From: an uncultured Muribaculaceae bacterium
Lineage (GTDB): Bacteria > Bacteroidota > Bacteroidia > Bacteroidales > Muribaculaceae
Length of the DNA stretch: 64,000 bases
Assembly (NCBI GenBank): GCA_910589425.1
Contig: CAJUSZ010000009.1
Location: 17,463-81,462 of the forward strand
Direction: 5' to 3'
Made by a program: the position numbers and the translations under genes. Under the pieces are notes generated by a model, which saw only the letters and a program-made list of their open reading frames with translations, did not search any database and was not told the origin of the DNA. Shown here piece by piece: positions 52,590 to 61,767 of this stretch (positions are counted from its first letter, which is position 1; every line of letters begins with the position of its first letter).

Positions 52590-53576
52590 TTATGCGGCAC
52601 GCTGCTTTTTGCGTCGTCCGAACAGCCGTGGATGGCAGTATCTGTTGATCAGCGGTGTGAACGAGTTCATGAGCAGGATCGCAAATGATACGCCTTCAGG
52701 GTAGGATCCGTAGCGCCGGATCACGATGGTGATGAATCCGATCATGAAACCGTAGATAAGCTGTCCCTGGCGTGTCATGGGTGAGGTTACGTAGTCGGTG
52801 GCCATGAATACGGCGCCGAGCAGCAGTCCTCCGGCAAAAATGTCGAGAAGCGGGTTTCCTCCGAAAGCCCATGAGAAAAGCGCGGCGGAAGCGATCATGG
52901 AAACCGGAATGTGCCAGGTTATGACTTTGGTTATGAGAAGATATGCAAGGCCTATGAGTATAGCTATCGAACCGACCTCGCCGAGCGAACCGTTCATGTG
53001 GCCGATTGCCATGTCCATGAATTCTACCGAGTCCATTCCGATCTCTCCGTTGCTGCCGTTGAGTGTGGCCAGCAGTGTGGCTCCGGTGGATGCATCCGTG
53101 CTGGAGGCTCCTGTGGTGGGTGTGAGGCCTGATGCGACTCCTGTCGGCCAAGTGGTCATCGCTGCCGGGAAGGAGATCAGAAGAAACACGCGCCCCACGA
53201 GCGCGGGATTCCATATATTGCATCCCAGTCCGCCGAATGACATCTTCCCGATCCCTATCGCCACGATTGCGCCGATCAGAGCCATCCACCAGGGAAGTAT
53301 GCTCGGAAGATTGAACGCGAGCAGCATTCCTGTGATGATAGCCGAGCCGTTAAGCAGGGTGAGCCTTCTGCGGAACATGAATTTCTCCACTATCCATTCG
53401 GTCAGCAAGCATCCTCCCACGCAGACAAGCACAGTCCACAGGGCCGGAACCCCGAAAGTCCATAGCGCTACTGCAAGAGCCGGGATCATTGCTATTATGA
53501 CATTCCACATGCAGCGGTCGATGCTGTTGTGTGAATGGATGTGAGGCGAGAGCGAGACAGTCAGTTTGGTTTCCAT
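52590..53576 (-). CDS. rnfD: Rnf complex subunit RnfD
   Basis: A 328-residue membrane protein with about nine spans. The periplasmic loop contains the flavinylation motif STGATLLATLNG near residue 170, where Thr takes covalent FMN. Other typical blocks are the early SPHIHSHNSIDRCMWNVIIA and FGGLGCNIWNPALVGRVFLL near 118. The stretch between is Thr/Ser/Ala-rich, longer than in gammaproteobacteria. Order after rnfC is standard. Confidence 0.93.
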   Translation of the reverse strand: METKLTVSLSPHIHSHNSIDRCMWNVIIAMIPALAVALWTFGVPALWTVLVCVGGCLLTEWIVEKFMFRRRLTLLNGSAIITGMLLAFNLPSILPWWMALIGAIVAIGIGKMSFGGLGCNIWNPALVGRVFLLISFPAAMTTWPTGVASGLTPTTGASSTDASTGATLLATLNGSNGEIGMDSVEFMDMAIGHMNGSLGEVGSIAILIGLAYLLITKVITWHIPVSMIASAALFSWAFGGNPLLDIFAGGLLLGAVFMATDYVTSPMTRQGQLIYGFMIGFITIVIRRYGSYPEGVSFAILLMNSFTPLINRYCHPRLFGRRKKQRAA

Positions 53577-53621
53577 TGTGTAGAAAATAGTTGCGGGTCT
53601 ATTGGGATCCTTTTGGAGAGA

Positions 53622-54959
53622 TTATTTTTTGGGTAGTTTCCGGATTTCCTGTTTGGCATAGCGTATGTAGTCGAGCAGAGGGCGGTGGGACGGGCAGACG
53701 TACGAACAGCATCCGCATTCAAGACAGCTCATCACGTGGAGATCAGTTATCTCCTCGAAGCGCTTTGCTATGGAAAGATTCATCATCTGGTAAGGCTCCA
53801 GTCCCATAGGGCAGACGGAGAGGCACTTGGCGCAGCGTATGCAGGGTTCTTCCGGCTTGCGTACGCTCATTGACGCCGGGAGTACGAGGACTCCTGAAAT
53901 CGCTTTTGTGGTGTGGGCGTCGAGCTGGCTCATCGCTTTGCCCATCATCGGGCCGCCTGCGATGACTTTCCCGGTGTTTTCCGGCAGGCCTCCGGCCGCT
54001 TCTATCAATGTGCTGATGGATGTGCCGAGCTTCACAAGATAGTTGCCCGGTTTCTTTATTTCCGGACCGGTAACCGTTACGACACGCTGTGTCAGTGGTT
54101 TACGGTTGTAGACCGCATCGTAGACAGCATAAGCGGTGGCCACATTGTCGACCACGGCGCCTACGTCTACGGGCAATCCTCCTTCAGGAACCTGCTTGCC
54201 GGTGATGGCCTCGATCAGCTGCTTCTCACCTCCCTGAGGATATTTCATCTTGAGTTTCACCACCTTTATGTCGTCCGAACCCCGCAGGTAACGTCGGAAA
54301 GCGGATATCGCCTGAGGCTTGTTGGCTTCGATGCCGATCACAGCTTTGCTAACCCCGACAGCTTTCATTATCAGCCGGCATCCGGCCACAATCTTGTCGG
54401 GATAGCCGCACATGATCACTTCGTCGCATGTCAGGTAGGGTTCGCATTCGGCTCCGTTGAGGATCACTATGTCGGCATGTTTACCTTCCGGGATGGAGAG
54501 TTTCACCCTTGTCGGGAATGTGGCTCCGCCGAGGCCTACCACTCCGGCATTGCCGATGATGTCTACGATCTCTTTTGGGGAAAGAGCGTCGATCTCCTCC
54601 TGACTCCTTGGGGAAAGCGCCTCCTCGGCTTCGTCGACAGCGGTCTCGATTATTTCTGTGGCGATAATCACGGCCTCTCTCCAGAATCCCTGCGGATCGC
54701 GTACTTTCTCGATGCGTTTCACTGTTCCCGCCACCGGACTATGAACCGGAGCGCTTACAAACGCAGCCGCCTCGGCAATCATTTCGCCGGCGGAGACGGT
54801 CTGGCCGGGCTTGACGATGCATCGCGCCGGCACGCCGATGCTTTCTGCCAGTTCGAGGCGGATTTCAGGGGAGACACCGACCTCGACGATCGGCATTCCT
54901 GATGACAGTTTAGAAGGGTTGGGGTGTATTCCCCCTTTGCGGAAAGTTAGGAGTTTCAT
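53622..54959 (-). CDS. rnfC: Rnf complex subunit RnfC
   Basis: A 445-residue cytosolic subunit holding NADH/FMN-binding and two 4Fe-4S clusters. The FMN/NAD region is GLGGATFPTRVKL near residue 139. The two ferredoxin-type motifs are CIRCAKCLSVCPMGLEP near 375 and CLECGCCSYVCPSHRPL near 413. It overlaps rnfB by 4 bp (ATGA). It is shorter than the E. coli RsxC because the long Ala/Lys-rich tail is lacking, as usual in Bacteroidota. Confidence 0.96.
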   Translation of the reverse strand: MKLLTFRKGGIHPNPSKLSSGMPIVEVGVSPEIRLELAESIGVPARCIVKPGQTVSAGEMIAEAAAFVSAPVHSPVAGTVKRIEKVRDPQGFWREAVIIATEIIETAVDEAEEALSPRSQEEIDALSPKEIVDIIGNAGVVGLGGATFPTRVKLSIPEGKHADIVILNGAECEPYLTCDEVIMCGYPDKIVAGCRLIMKAVGVSKAVIGIEANKPQAISAFRRYLRGSDDIKVVKLKMKYPQGGEKQLIEAITGKQVPEGGLPVDVGAVVDNVATAYAVYDAVYNRKPLTQRVVTVTGPEIKKPGNYLVKLGTSISTLIEAAGGLPENTGKVIAGGPMMGKAMSQLDAHTTKAISGVLVLPASMSVRKPEEPCIRCAKCLSVCPMGLEPYQMMNLSIAKRFEEITDLHVMSCLECGCCSYVCPSHRPLLDYIRYAKQEIRKLPKK

Positions 54960-55798
54960 GATTCAGCTTCTTTCAATTGGGGGAGAAGATTACCGATGTG
55001 TGTGATGCTGTTGCGTGGACAAGCCGACTCGCATTCTCCGCATCCGACACACGCTTCGGGATTTATGTGAGCCACAAAGTCGGCCACCTCCACAGCGTCA
55101 TGGGTGCATGTGCGTTTACATTTGCCACAGCCGATGCAGCTCACGTTGCATTCTTTCATCGCCAGCGCCCCTTTGTCGCGGTTGACGCAGCTTACCCATA
55201 CGATCGGTTTTTCAGGGTTGGCTTCCACCAGCTCAAAAAGACCCCGGGGGCATGTCTTGACACATTTGCCGCAACCGGTGCATTTATCGTGGTCCACGAC
55301 GGCTATGCCTGTATGCGGGTCTATGGTCAGCGCGCCGAAAATGCAGGCGCTCACACAGTCACCGCGTCCGAGACATCCATAATTGCAGTCGGTCTCCCCC
55401 TGATAGAGGGTTCCCTCCATGGCGCACGACGTTACGCCGTCATAGTTGTTCACGATTTGTCGTTGCTCGCATCCACCGTTGCATTTCATTATCGCCACAC
55501 GCCTGATGCCGGCTTTGGCCTCAAGACCTACGATAACGGATATTTTGTCCATTATGTCTTTGCCGGCTCCGGTGCAGACAAATCCGTCGAGACTGTCGGT
55601 TTCGGCGCACGCCTTGGCAAACGCATGGCAGCCCGACATTCCGCAGCCTCCGCAGTTGGCTCCCGGAAGCAGTTCCTCGATTTCAGCAATTTTGGGATTC
55701 TCGTAGACATGAAACTTTTTGGCGACGAAAAAAAGCACAACGGCCGCCAAGACGCCTATGCCGCCGAGGACGAGTACAGTGGTAGATATTACACCCAT
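54956..55798 (-). CDS. rnfB: Rnf complex subunit RnfB (ferredoxin entry)
   Basis: A 280-residue subunit with an N-terminal membrane anchor (TTVLVLGGIGVLAAVVLFFVA broken here, about residues 5-25). The Cys cluster CGGCGMSGCHAFA near 49-57 binds a 4Fe-4S, and the later part carries several ferredoxin motifs: CLGRGDCVSACIF, CTGCGKCVKTCPRGLF, CIGCGKCKRTC and CVGCGECESACPRN. It takes electrons from ferredoxin into the complex. First gene of the operon, with a clear promoter about 110 bp upstream. Confidence 0.96.
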   Translation of the reverse strand: MGVISTTVLVLGGIGVLAAVVLFFVAKKFHVYENPKIAEIEELLPGANCGGCGMSGCHAFAKACAETDSLDGFVCTGAGKDIMDKISVIVGLEAKAGIRRVAIMKCNGGCEQRQIVNNYDGVTSCAMEGTLYQGETDCNYGCLGRGDCVSACIFGALTIDPHTGIAVVDHDKCTGCGKCVKTCPRGLFELVEANPEKPIVWVSCVNRDKGALAMKECNVSCIGCGKCKRTCTHDAVEVADFVAHINPEACVGCGECESACPRNSITHIGNLLPQLKEAES

Positions 55799-55915
55799 TT
55801 TGAATCTTTGCAGATTTAAGGTTTTGTATACGGTAGGATTGGTTTAACCCTATGATTGCGTGATGATTGAAACGTGTATGTTTAGTCCCTTCCCGGTGTT
55901 TGCCGGTTTCAGGCG

Positions 55916-55947
55916 CAAAGTTAGTGATTCGACTTCAATCTGCCAAA
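55916..55947 (-). promoter_or_regulatory. rnf operon promoter
   Basis: On the minus strand TTTG (55944-55947), 20 bp, then TAACTTTG (55916-55923), full consensus. Transcription would start near 55909, leaving a leader of about 110 nt before rnfB. Confidence 0.75.
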
Positions 55948-55995
55948 TAAATATTGGCATAAATCATTGCAAATTTTATATGGCATCGCCGGCTT

Positions 55996-56436
55996 TCACA
56001 GTTTGTGGACGGTGAACCGGAATTCATGGCGCACTTTGTCGCGCATGATCCAGAGCAATGCGAAAAAGAATATGGTGGCGCCTATCCCTCCCAACGCCGC
56101 CGCGGGTTGTGAACCGGTCATGACATATATGGCGATCATGACGGCAAGCATCGCTATGCATGGAACCACGGTGGCTACCATGATGGCTTTACGGTGCATT
56201 TTTTCGGTGCCTCGCAGTTTTACCCGCTCGCCAAGGCTGAACATCTCGGGGCGCTCTACGGAGAGATCGATTCTGCTGTCGTTCCCCTTGTCGGCAACAC
56301 CACACAGCTTGGCCGCCGGGCAGCCGGCGCAGTCGCCTGCATCGGTCAGCCTTACCGAAAGCTTGCCGGATGCGCGGTTGACGCCGACCACGATTCCCTC
56401 GTGGTCGATATGGTCGATGTATTCTGTCTGTGTCAT
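55996..56436 (-). CDS. RseC/MucC-type SoxR-reducing system protein
   Basis: A 146-residue membrane protein of the RseC/MucC family, often next to rnf genes. It begins with HEGIVVGVNRASGKLSVRL, then a CxxC-type cluster GDCAGCPAAKLCG near residue 35-47 (three Cys and a nearby fourth), VKLRG near 73, and two membrane spans (AIMVATVVPCIAMLAVMIAIYV and ALGGIGATIFFFALLWIM, split here). Its role here is unproven; a redox link to the Rnf complex is likely from context. It has its own -7 box and ends 197 bp before rnfB. Confidence 0.85.
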   Translation of the reverse strand: MTQTEYIDHIDHEGIVVGVNRASGKLSVRLTDAGDCAGCPAAKLCGVADKGNDSRIDLSVERPEMFSLGERVKLRGTEKMHRKAIMVATVVPCIAMLAVMIAIYVMTGSQPAAALGGIGATIFFFALLWIMRDKVRHEFRFTVHKL

Positions 56437-56465
56437 TTCAATTGTCAGGATTCAGTTTGATGGTA

Positions 56466-56473
56466 CAAAATTA
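56466..56473 (-). promoter_or_regulatory. -7 box candidate of rseC
   Basis: The minus strand reads TAATTTTG (TAnnTTTG), 30 bp before the rseC ATG. No clear -33. Confidence 0.45.
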
Positions 56474-56751
56474 GCAATAAATCCGTTGCGGAGCGCAGGT
56501 GAAGAAGTTAAAAAAATGCGAAAAAATTTTGTGGTTAGAGAAATTATTCATAATTTTATGTCGAACTTATGAACATACCACTTATTATCTTCACACCTGC
56601 GGCTCAGTGGTGGCCGGAACTATCTTATTTCAAATAAATTAGCCAAAACAAGCGCTTTTGAAACCGTTACACCGAATTGCTATCCGGACTATCCGGCATC
56701 TAAAGAGATTATTTTGATTAATATTTACGAATAAGTATAGTTACATAGCGG

Positions 56752-56786
56752 AAACTCCGGAACGCCTGAGCGTTTCCGGAGTTTTT
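56752..56786 (+). terminator. plus-strand intrinsic terminator with no known gene before it
   Basis: AAACTCCGGAACGC/GCGTTTCCGGAGTTT with a 4-nt loop CTGA, one bulged T, then TTT. It is a strong hairpin. Nothing annotated lies upstream on the plus strand. Confidence 0.7.
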
Positions 56787-56802
56787 CCAAACAAAGCGGC
56801 AG

Positions 56803-56836
56803 ATAAAAAGAAGCTCCGGTTGTCGCAACCGAAGCT
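56803..56836 (-). terminator. minus-strand terminator-like hairpin with no known gene before it
   Basis: AGCTCCGGTTG/CAACCGAAGCT (56812-56822, 56826-56836, one mismatch), a 3-nt loop, and on the minus strand CTTCTTTTTATC after it. It would end a minus-strand transcript from 56.8-57.0 kb. Confidence 0.5.
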
Positions 56837-57016
56837 CCGCAGATTAGCATTAATTCTTAATACCTTTTAATAAAACACAGTGCAAATACAATAGTTTTTA
56901 GTGTCTCAACAACCGGGAAGGCCTGATGGTTCAACCAGCGTGATTAATTTGCCACACAATCACTATGTTTTTTCCCCATCGTCGGTCCTCAGGTCGTTTT
57001 TATGCATTTAAAAAAA

Positions 57017-57024
57017 TAAATTTG
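57017..57024 (+). promoter_or_regulatory. -7 box of the DUF4301 transcript
   Basis: TAAATTTG (TAnnTTTG). Transcription would start near 57031, leaving a leader of about 100 nt. The -33 position has only GTTTTT near 56996. Confidence 0.5.
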
Positions 57025-57133
57025 TCTCAAATTGTGTTATAAAAGCAGATTGCGGTTTGGCGGGAGCATTTTTCCCCTCTCCGAAACCCACTTACCCGTT
57101 ACACATACACACCTAAAATTGAATCAAAAGACA

Positions 57134-58657
57134 ATGGAAATTCTACAGACTGACATCGATATCCTCAACCGTAAAGGTATCACGCCTGAAACCCTTCAGA
57201 TGCAGCTTGACGCGCTCAGAGACGGGTTCCCTTATCTGAAGATAGAAGGGCCGGCCACAGTAGGACATGGCATCACCTCTCCCTCCGGCGATATGGTCGC
57301 CCGCAGCATCGAGATCTGGGATCAGTTTATCGCATCGGGCGGATCTGTTATGAAAATGGTGCCGGCAAGTGGTGCGGCATCGAGGATGTTTAAGGATTTG
57401 TTCTCTTTCCTCGACGGAAAGAAGGATAAGCCGGGCAATGATTTCATGAAAACATTCTTCGAGAGATTGACTGATTTCGCGTTTTTTCCGAAACTTAACT
57501 GTGTCTGCATCCGGAATTACGGAGTGTCGGCGCATACGCTGCTGGCGGAAGGCAGGTATAAGGACATAGTCTCTGCTCTGATCGGGGAGGAGGGGCTTGC
57601 CTACGGCCAGTTGCCCAAGGCACTGCTTGATTTCCACAAGACTATGGGCGGAAGCCGCTGCGCGATTGCCGAGCATCTTGCCGAAGGCGCGGAATATGCT
57701 GCCGATAAAAAGAAAACGGTGAGGATTCATTTCACTGTAAGCGAAGACCATATTCCTCTCGTAGAGAAAAAGATAGAAGAGATAAAAGGCTGGATGGAGG
57801 CCGCATCCGGAGTCAAATTCGACATATCTTTCAGCATACAGAAACCTTCTACAGACACGGTGGCGTCAAATCCTGACGGCACGCCCTACAGGGAGAACGG
57901 GGAGCTGTTTTTCCGTCCCGGCGGCCACGGTGCGCTGATCGAGAATCTCAACGATCTCGATGCCGATGTCATATTTATAAAGAATATAGACAATGTGGTT
58001 CCTGCCGAAGAATCCGCCACCACTGTGGAATACAAAAAAGTGCTTGGTGGAATCCTTGTGGCTACACGCCAGAGAATCGATGAATATTGCAGGAAGCTTT
58101 CAAAAGGATTGCCTACGGATGCTGAACTCGATGAGATGCTTTCCTTTGTGAAAGACGTTCTGTGTGTGGAAAACAAACTTACCGGCAAGATGCTGCCGGT
58201 CGACAAAGCCGCTTATCTGCTGTCGAAACTCAACCGGCCGCTGCGTGTGTGCGGTATGGTACGGAATGAGGGTGAACCCGGTGGCGGTCCTTTCATGGTT
58301 TATTCCCCAGACGGCACAGTGCAGCCCCAGATCCTAGAATCGACCCAGCTTGATCCTAAGGACTCGAAACGGCTTCTTGCGCAGGCCACCCACTTCAATC
58401 CGGTGGATCTCGTATGTTCGATCCGTGATTGGAAAGGGAACAAGTATGATCTTCCTGAATTTGTAGACCGCGCAACAGGATTCATAAGCTCAAAAAGCCG
58501 TGAGGGGCATGAGATCAAGGCACTCGAGCTTCCGGGTCTCTGGAACGGCGCCATGAGCAATTGGAACACCATATTCGTGGAAGTCCCTGCCGACACGTTC
58601 AATCCGGTCAAGACAGTCAACGATCTTCTGCGTCCGTCTCATCAGCCATCGAAATGA
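57134..58657 (+). CDS. DUF4301 family protein
   Basis: A 507-residue Bacteroidota-specific DUF4301 protein. I use the ATG at 57134 (MEILQTDIDILNRKGITPE); the longer frame runs back into the promoter. It has a conserved KMVPASGAASRMFKDLF block near residue 75, which looks like a nucleotide- or sugar-phosphate-binding loop, and GGSRCAIAEHLAEGAEYA near 175. The C-terminal half holds RVCGMVRNEGEPGGGPFMV near 375. No membrane span, so cytoplasmic. Function unknown. The next gene overlaps its stop codon (ATGA). Confidence 0.85.
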   Translation: MEILQTDIDILNRKGITPETLQMQLDALRDGFPYLKIEGPATVGHGITSPSGDMVARSIEIWDQFIASGGSVMKMVPASGAASRMFKDLFSFLDGKKDKPGNDFMKTFFERLTDFAFFPKLNCVCIRNYGVSAHTLLAEGRYKDIVSALIGEEGLAYGQLPKALLDFHKTMGGSRCAIAEHLAEGAEYAADKKKTVRIHFTVSEDHIPLVEKKIEEIKGWMEAASGVKFDISFSIQKPSTDTVASNPDGTPYRENGELFFRPGGHGALIENLNDLDADVIFIKNIDNVVPAEESATTVEYKKVLGGILVATRQRIDEYCRKLSKGLPTDAELDEMLSFVKDVLCVENKLTGKMLPVDKAAYLLSKLNRPLRVCGMVRNEGEPGGGPFMVYSPDGTVQPQILESTQLDPKDSKRLLAQATHFNPVDLVCSIRDWKGNKYDLPEFVDRATGFISSKSREGHEIKALELPGLWNGAMSNWNTIFVEVPADTFNPVKTVNDLLRPSHQPSK

Positions 58658-59715
58658 AGTTGTGCCGTCGATTTCCCCTGCTTATTCTTCTCGTCCTCCT
58701 CGTGCTGCCAGTTGCCCGTGGAGGATGGGATTATGAGAAGAAATACACGGGGCCGGTATATCCCGAGACTGATTTCTCGTGGCATAAGGATATTCTTCCC
58801 GGATACGAAGCCCGCTACGTGTCTCAGGGAGAGAGTTTCGACGGACCGTGCCGTTCCACAATAATCCGCAAGCTGTCTCCACGCAAGTCGAAGCGTGCCT
58901 ATCTTTATGTGCATGGTTTCAACGATTATTTCTTCCAGTCGGAAATGGGGGAGCGCTTTGTGGATTCAGGTTTTAATTTCGATGCTGTGGATCTGCGGCG
59001 TTATGGCCGCAGCCTTGAGCCGTGGCAATACCCGTTCGATATCCGCGACCAACGGGAATACTTCGCGGATATCGACTCCGCTCTCTCCCAGATCAGGCGC
59101 GACGGGAATGTGGACATAACCCTGTCGGGGCATAGCACAGGTGGATTGACCGTATTGCTTTTTGCTGCCGACAAAGGAGCCCGGTGCGGGGTGAACAGGG
59201 TAGTGACCGATTCGCCCTTTCTCGAATGGAACTTTTCAAGGTTCATGCGCGATGTGGCTATCCCGCTGGTAACTGCAGCCGGAAAGATCGCTCCGGAGAT
59301 GAAGATCAGGCAGGATCATTGCGACGGTTATGCCTACAGTCTTCTCAAAAACCATCATGGCGAATGGGAATATGACACAGTGTGGAAAATGATCTATTCT
59401 CCTCCTGTTACAGCCGGATGGGTGCGGTCCATATCCCGTGCCCAGAGCAGGCTGATGCGTAATGCGACCCATATCACTGTTCCGGTTCTTGTGATGCACA
59501 GCGACCGCAGGGTGGAGGGATGCGGATGGATTCCTGAAATGCAGAAAGGGGATTGTGTGCTTAATCCCGAAGAGATCCGCAAGCGCGGAGAGCGTCTCGG
59601 CCGGATCAGACAGGTTTCTGCCATATCCGACGGCATCCACGATCTGATTCTCAGCTCACCTGCGGTAAGAGAAAACGCCTACGACACCATTTTCTCGTTC
59701 ATAAGGCGGCATTGA
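58654..59715 (+). CDS. exported alpha/beta hydrolase
   Basis: A 353-residue alpha/beta hydrolase that overlaps the DUF4301 stop by 4 bp. A signal peptide follows the start (LLILLVLLVLPVARG). The oxyanion strand is AYLYVHGFNDYF near residue 90. The nucleophile elbow is LSGHSTGGLTVLL near 166-178 with Ser in GHSTG. The acid is probably in VLVMHSDRRV, and the His in ISDGIHDLIL near 328. Similar to serine aminopeptidase/monoglyceride-lipase-like proteins. Substrate unknown; secreted form suggests lipid or ester in the periplasm. Confidence 0.85.
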   Translation: MKLCRRFPLLILLVLLVLPVARGGWDYEKKYTGPVYPETDFSWHKDILPGYEARYVSQGESFDGPCRSTIIRKLSPRKSKRAYLYVHGFNDYFFQSEMGERFVDSGFNFDAVDLRRYGRSLEPWQYPFDIRDQREYFADIDSALSQIRRDGNVDITLSGHSTGGLTVLLFAADKGARCGVNRVVTDSPFLEWNFSRFMRDVAIPLVTAAGKIAPEMKIRQDHCDGYAYSLLKNHHGEWEYDTVWKMIYSPPVTAGWVRSISRAQSRLMRNATHITVPVLVMHSDRRVEGCGWIPEMQKGDCVLNPEEIRKRGERLGRIRQVSAISDGIHDLILSSPAVRENAYDTIFSFIRRH

Positions 59716-59769
59716 CGCCAGTCTCATGGTTTCGTCAATCCGGAACATCCGTATGTCGGGAAATTTAGC

Positions 59770-59777
59770 TACTTTTG
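59770..59777 (+). promoter_or_regulatory. -7 box of trpS and its downstream genes
   Basis: TACTTTTG (TAnnTTTG), 27 bp before the trpS ATG. The -33 match is poor. It would drive trpS and the overlapping ABC genes. Confidence 0.5.
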
Positions 59778-59803
59778 TATTCTAAAATGAAACGACAAGT
59801 ATT

Positions 59804-60910
59804 ATGACAGATACATTATCCCCTAACGACACCGCTGTAGTTCCTGAAAACCGGAAGATTGTACTGAGCGGCATCCGAGCCACGGGCAATCTCCATCTGG
59901 GCAACTATTACGGTGCCTTGAGCAAGTTTGTGAAGATGCAGGACGACTACGACTGCCGTTTTTTCATAGCGGATCTTCACGCGCTGACCACTCATCCGGA
60001 TCCTAAATCGCTTCATGAGAATGTGAAGCAGATTCTCGCCGAGTATCTTGCTGCCGGTCTTGACCCGGAGAAAAATATTCTCTATGTCCAGAGCGACGTG
60101 CCGGAAATATCCGAAATGTATGTGCTGATGAACATGCATGTCGGCATCGGCGAGCTTATGCGCACGGCCTCGTTCAAGGATAAGGCACGCAAGGCACTCG
60201 GAATATCCAAGGGAGCCGGTGAGTCGGAAGAGGATATAGAAAAGGAGATTATCGGCAACCAGACCAACCGCAGGGTCAATGCCGGACTTCTCACATATCC
60301 GACTCTGATGGCGGTAGACATATTGATCCATCATGCGGATCTTGTTCCAGTCGGGAAAGACCAGGAGCAGCACCTTGAGCTGACGCGCCGGTTCGCCCGC
60401 AGATTCAACAGTTTCTACAAGACTGACTATTTCCAGGAGCCGGTGAACTTCAATTTCGGAGGGGAAGCTGTAAAGGTTCCCGGCCTTGACGGTTCCGGAA
60501 AGATGGGCAAGAGCGAAGGAAACTGCATCTATCTTATCGACGATGAAAAGACGCTCCGGAAGAAAGTGATGCGTGCCGTTACCGATCAGGGACCGCAAAG
60601 CCCCGGATCGACTCCTCCGCAGCCGATTGAGAATCTGTTCACGCTGCTCGATCTTGTGTCGGAGCCGGATGTGGCCCGCCATTTCCGTGATGCCTACGCC
60701 GATTGCTCAATCCGCTATGGCGATCTGAAGAAGCAGCTTGCCGAAGACATATTGAAAGTAACGCTCCCGATCCGCCAGCGTATCCTCGACATACGCGATA
60801 ATGACGAATATCTGTCGCGAGTGGTGCGTGATGGCGCCGAGCGTGCCCGCGAGCATGCGTCGCGCACGCTGCGTGAGGTCCGCGAGATCATGGGCTTGCG
60901 TAAGATATGA
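59804..60910 (+). CDS. trpS: tryptophanyl-tRNA synthetase
   Basis: A 368-residue class I synthetase that charges tRNA-Trp. The HIGH motif reads HLGN (residues 31-34) in ATGNLHLGNYYGAL, and KMSKS reads KMGKSEGN near residue 228. DLVPVGKDQEQHLELTRRFA near 180 is the tryptophan-binding segment. The first 20 residues are an extra unstructured head compared with the E. coli protein. Its stop overlaps the start of the ABC binding-protein gene by 4 bp, so translation of an amino acid charging enzyme and a metal-type transporter are linked. Confidence 0.96.
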   Translation: MTDTLSPNDTAVVPENRKIVLSGIRATGNLHLGNYYGALSKFVKMQDDYDCRFFIADLHALTTHPDPKSLHENVKQILAEYLAAGLDPEKNILYVQSDVPEISEMYVLMNMHVGIGELMRTASFKDKARKALGISKGAGESEEDIEKEIIGNQTNRRVNAGLLTYPTLMAVDILIHHADLVPVGKDQEQHLELTRRFARRFNSFYKTDYFQEPVNFNFGGEAVKVPGLDGSGKMGKSEGNCIYLIDDEKTLRKKVMRAVTDQGPQSPGSTPPQPIENLFTLLDLVSEPDVARHFRDAYADCSIRYGDLKKQLAEDILKVTLPIRQRILDIRDNDEYLSRVVRDGAERAREHASRTLREVREIMGLRKI

Positions 60911-61767
60911 TCAGGATGCTGTCTGTTATCCGTGTGGCGGTTGCGTCAGTTATCCTGATGTCAGCCGCCGCGTGTGGCGGCGATAGGGAAGCCGCGTCGT
61001 ATTCGGTGAGTTTCCCGATGCAGAAGATTCTGCTGGAGCGCATCGCCGGCAGGGATGAAGCGGTCAACACCCTTATTCCTCAGGGTGCGGATCCCGAGAC
61101 ATACGAGCCTTCGGTCTCCACCCTGCGCTCGCTCGACGGGAGCCGTGCTTTTTTCAGCCTCGGCACTCCCGGATTTGAGAAATCTGTCGTGGAGCGGGTG
61201 AAAGGGCATTCCGCTCTGTCGATAGTGGATTGCAGCCAAGGGATAAATCTGATTTCCGGCACCCACAGCCAGGGGCAGCCGGATCCACATATATGGAGTT
61301 CGGTAAGAAATGCGCGTGTCATAGCTGACAATATGGGGAAATGGCTCGCGAAAAATAACCCTGGCGAGGCAGCCGCCATCGCCAGCAGGCTGGATGAGCT
61401 TCAGAATGATCTTGCCGCCATCGACGATTCGATAGCCCGGATTCTGGCTCCGGCGCGGGGTGCGTCGTTTGTGGTGATGCACCCGATCCTCAGTTATTTC
61501 GCGCGCGATTACGGCCTGAACCAGATTGCGATGGAAACCGAAGGGAAGGAGGCTTCGCCGCGTCAGCTTTCCGTCAGAATGAAAGAGGCGGCTTCTTCAG
61601 GCGCGGGAATCATGATCCACGATGCCGGACATTCCGATTCGCAGGCGAAGGCTGTGGCCTCGCAGCTCGGACTGAAGCTTGTGGTGGTCAATCTAAACAG
61701 AGATAAATTGGAGGAGAGTCTGCTGCGCATAGCGCGGGAGATAGCCTCCTCCGTCAAAGACAGGTGA
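60907..61767 (+). CDS. metal ABC transporter substrate-binding lipoprotein (ZnuA/TroA-like)
   Basis: A 286-residue lipoprotein of the ZnuA/TroA cluster A-I group. The lipobox is LMSAAACGG with Cys at residue 19. Metal-site blocks are GADPETYEPS near residue 59 (most members have H where this has E), PDPHIWSS near 121 (His kept), and VVMHPILSYFARDYGL near 193 (His kept). A short THSQGQ replaces the His-rich loop of ZnuA. So two of the usual three His are present and the first is Glu, which could shift metal choice to Mn or other ions. It overlaps trpS and the ATPase gene by 4 bp each. Confidence 0.85.
   Translation: MIRMLSVIRVAVASVILMSAAACGGDREAASYSVSFPMQKILLERIAGRDEAVNTLIPQGADPETYEPSVSTLRSLDGSRAFFSLGTPGFEKSVVERVKGHSALSIVDCSQGINLISGTHSQGQPDPHIWSSVRNARVIADNMGKWLAKNNPGEAAAIASRLDELQNDLAAIDDSIARILAPARGASFVVMHPILSYFARDYGLNQIAMETEGKEASPRQLSVRMKEAASSGAGIMIHDAGHSDSQAKAVASQLGLKLVVVNLNRDKLEESLLRIAREIASSVKDR

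Larger units (their letters stand above)
56437..57133. other. 697-bp intergenic region between divergent genes, possible small RNAs
   Basis: No convincing protein gene. From left to right it holds the rseC -7 box, an AT-rich stretch, a plus-strand terminator (56752-56786), a minus-strand terminator-like hairpin (56803-56836) 16 bp further on, and the DUF4301 -7 box. The flanking genes (rseC minus, DUF4301 plus) diverge, so neither terminator belongs to a known gene. This suggests unannotated transcripts of about 100-250 nt on one or both strands. Confidence 0.5.

Noticed and set aside
53913..54902. A 329-codon plus-strand open frame opposite rnfC
   Set aside because: rnfC on the minus strand has all its cluster motifs; the antisense frame has none.
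54977..55819. A 280-codon plus-strand open frame opposite rnfB, the same length as rnfB
   Set aside because: Mirror frame of RnfB; the equal length is a coincidence of stop positions.
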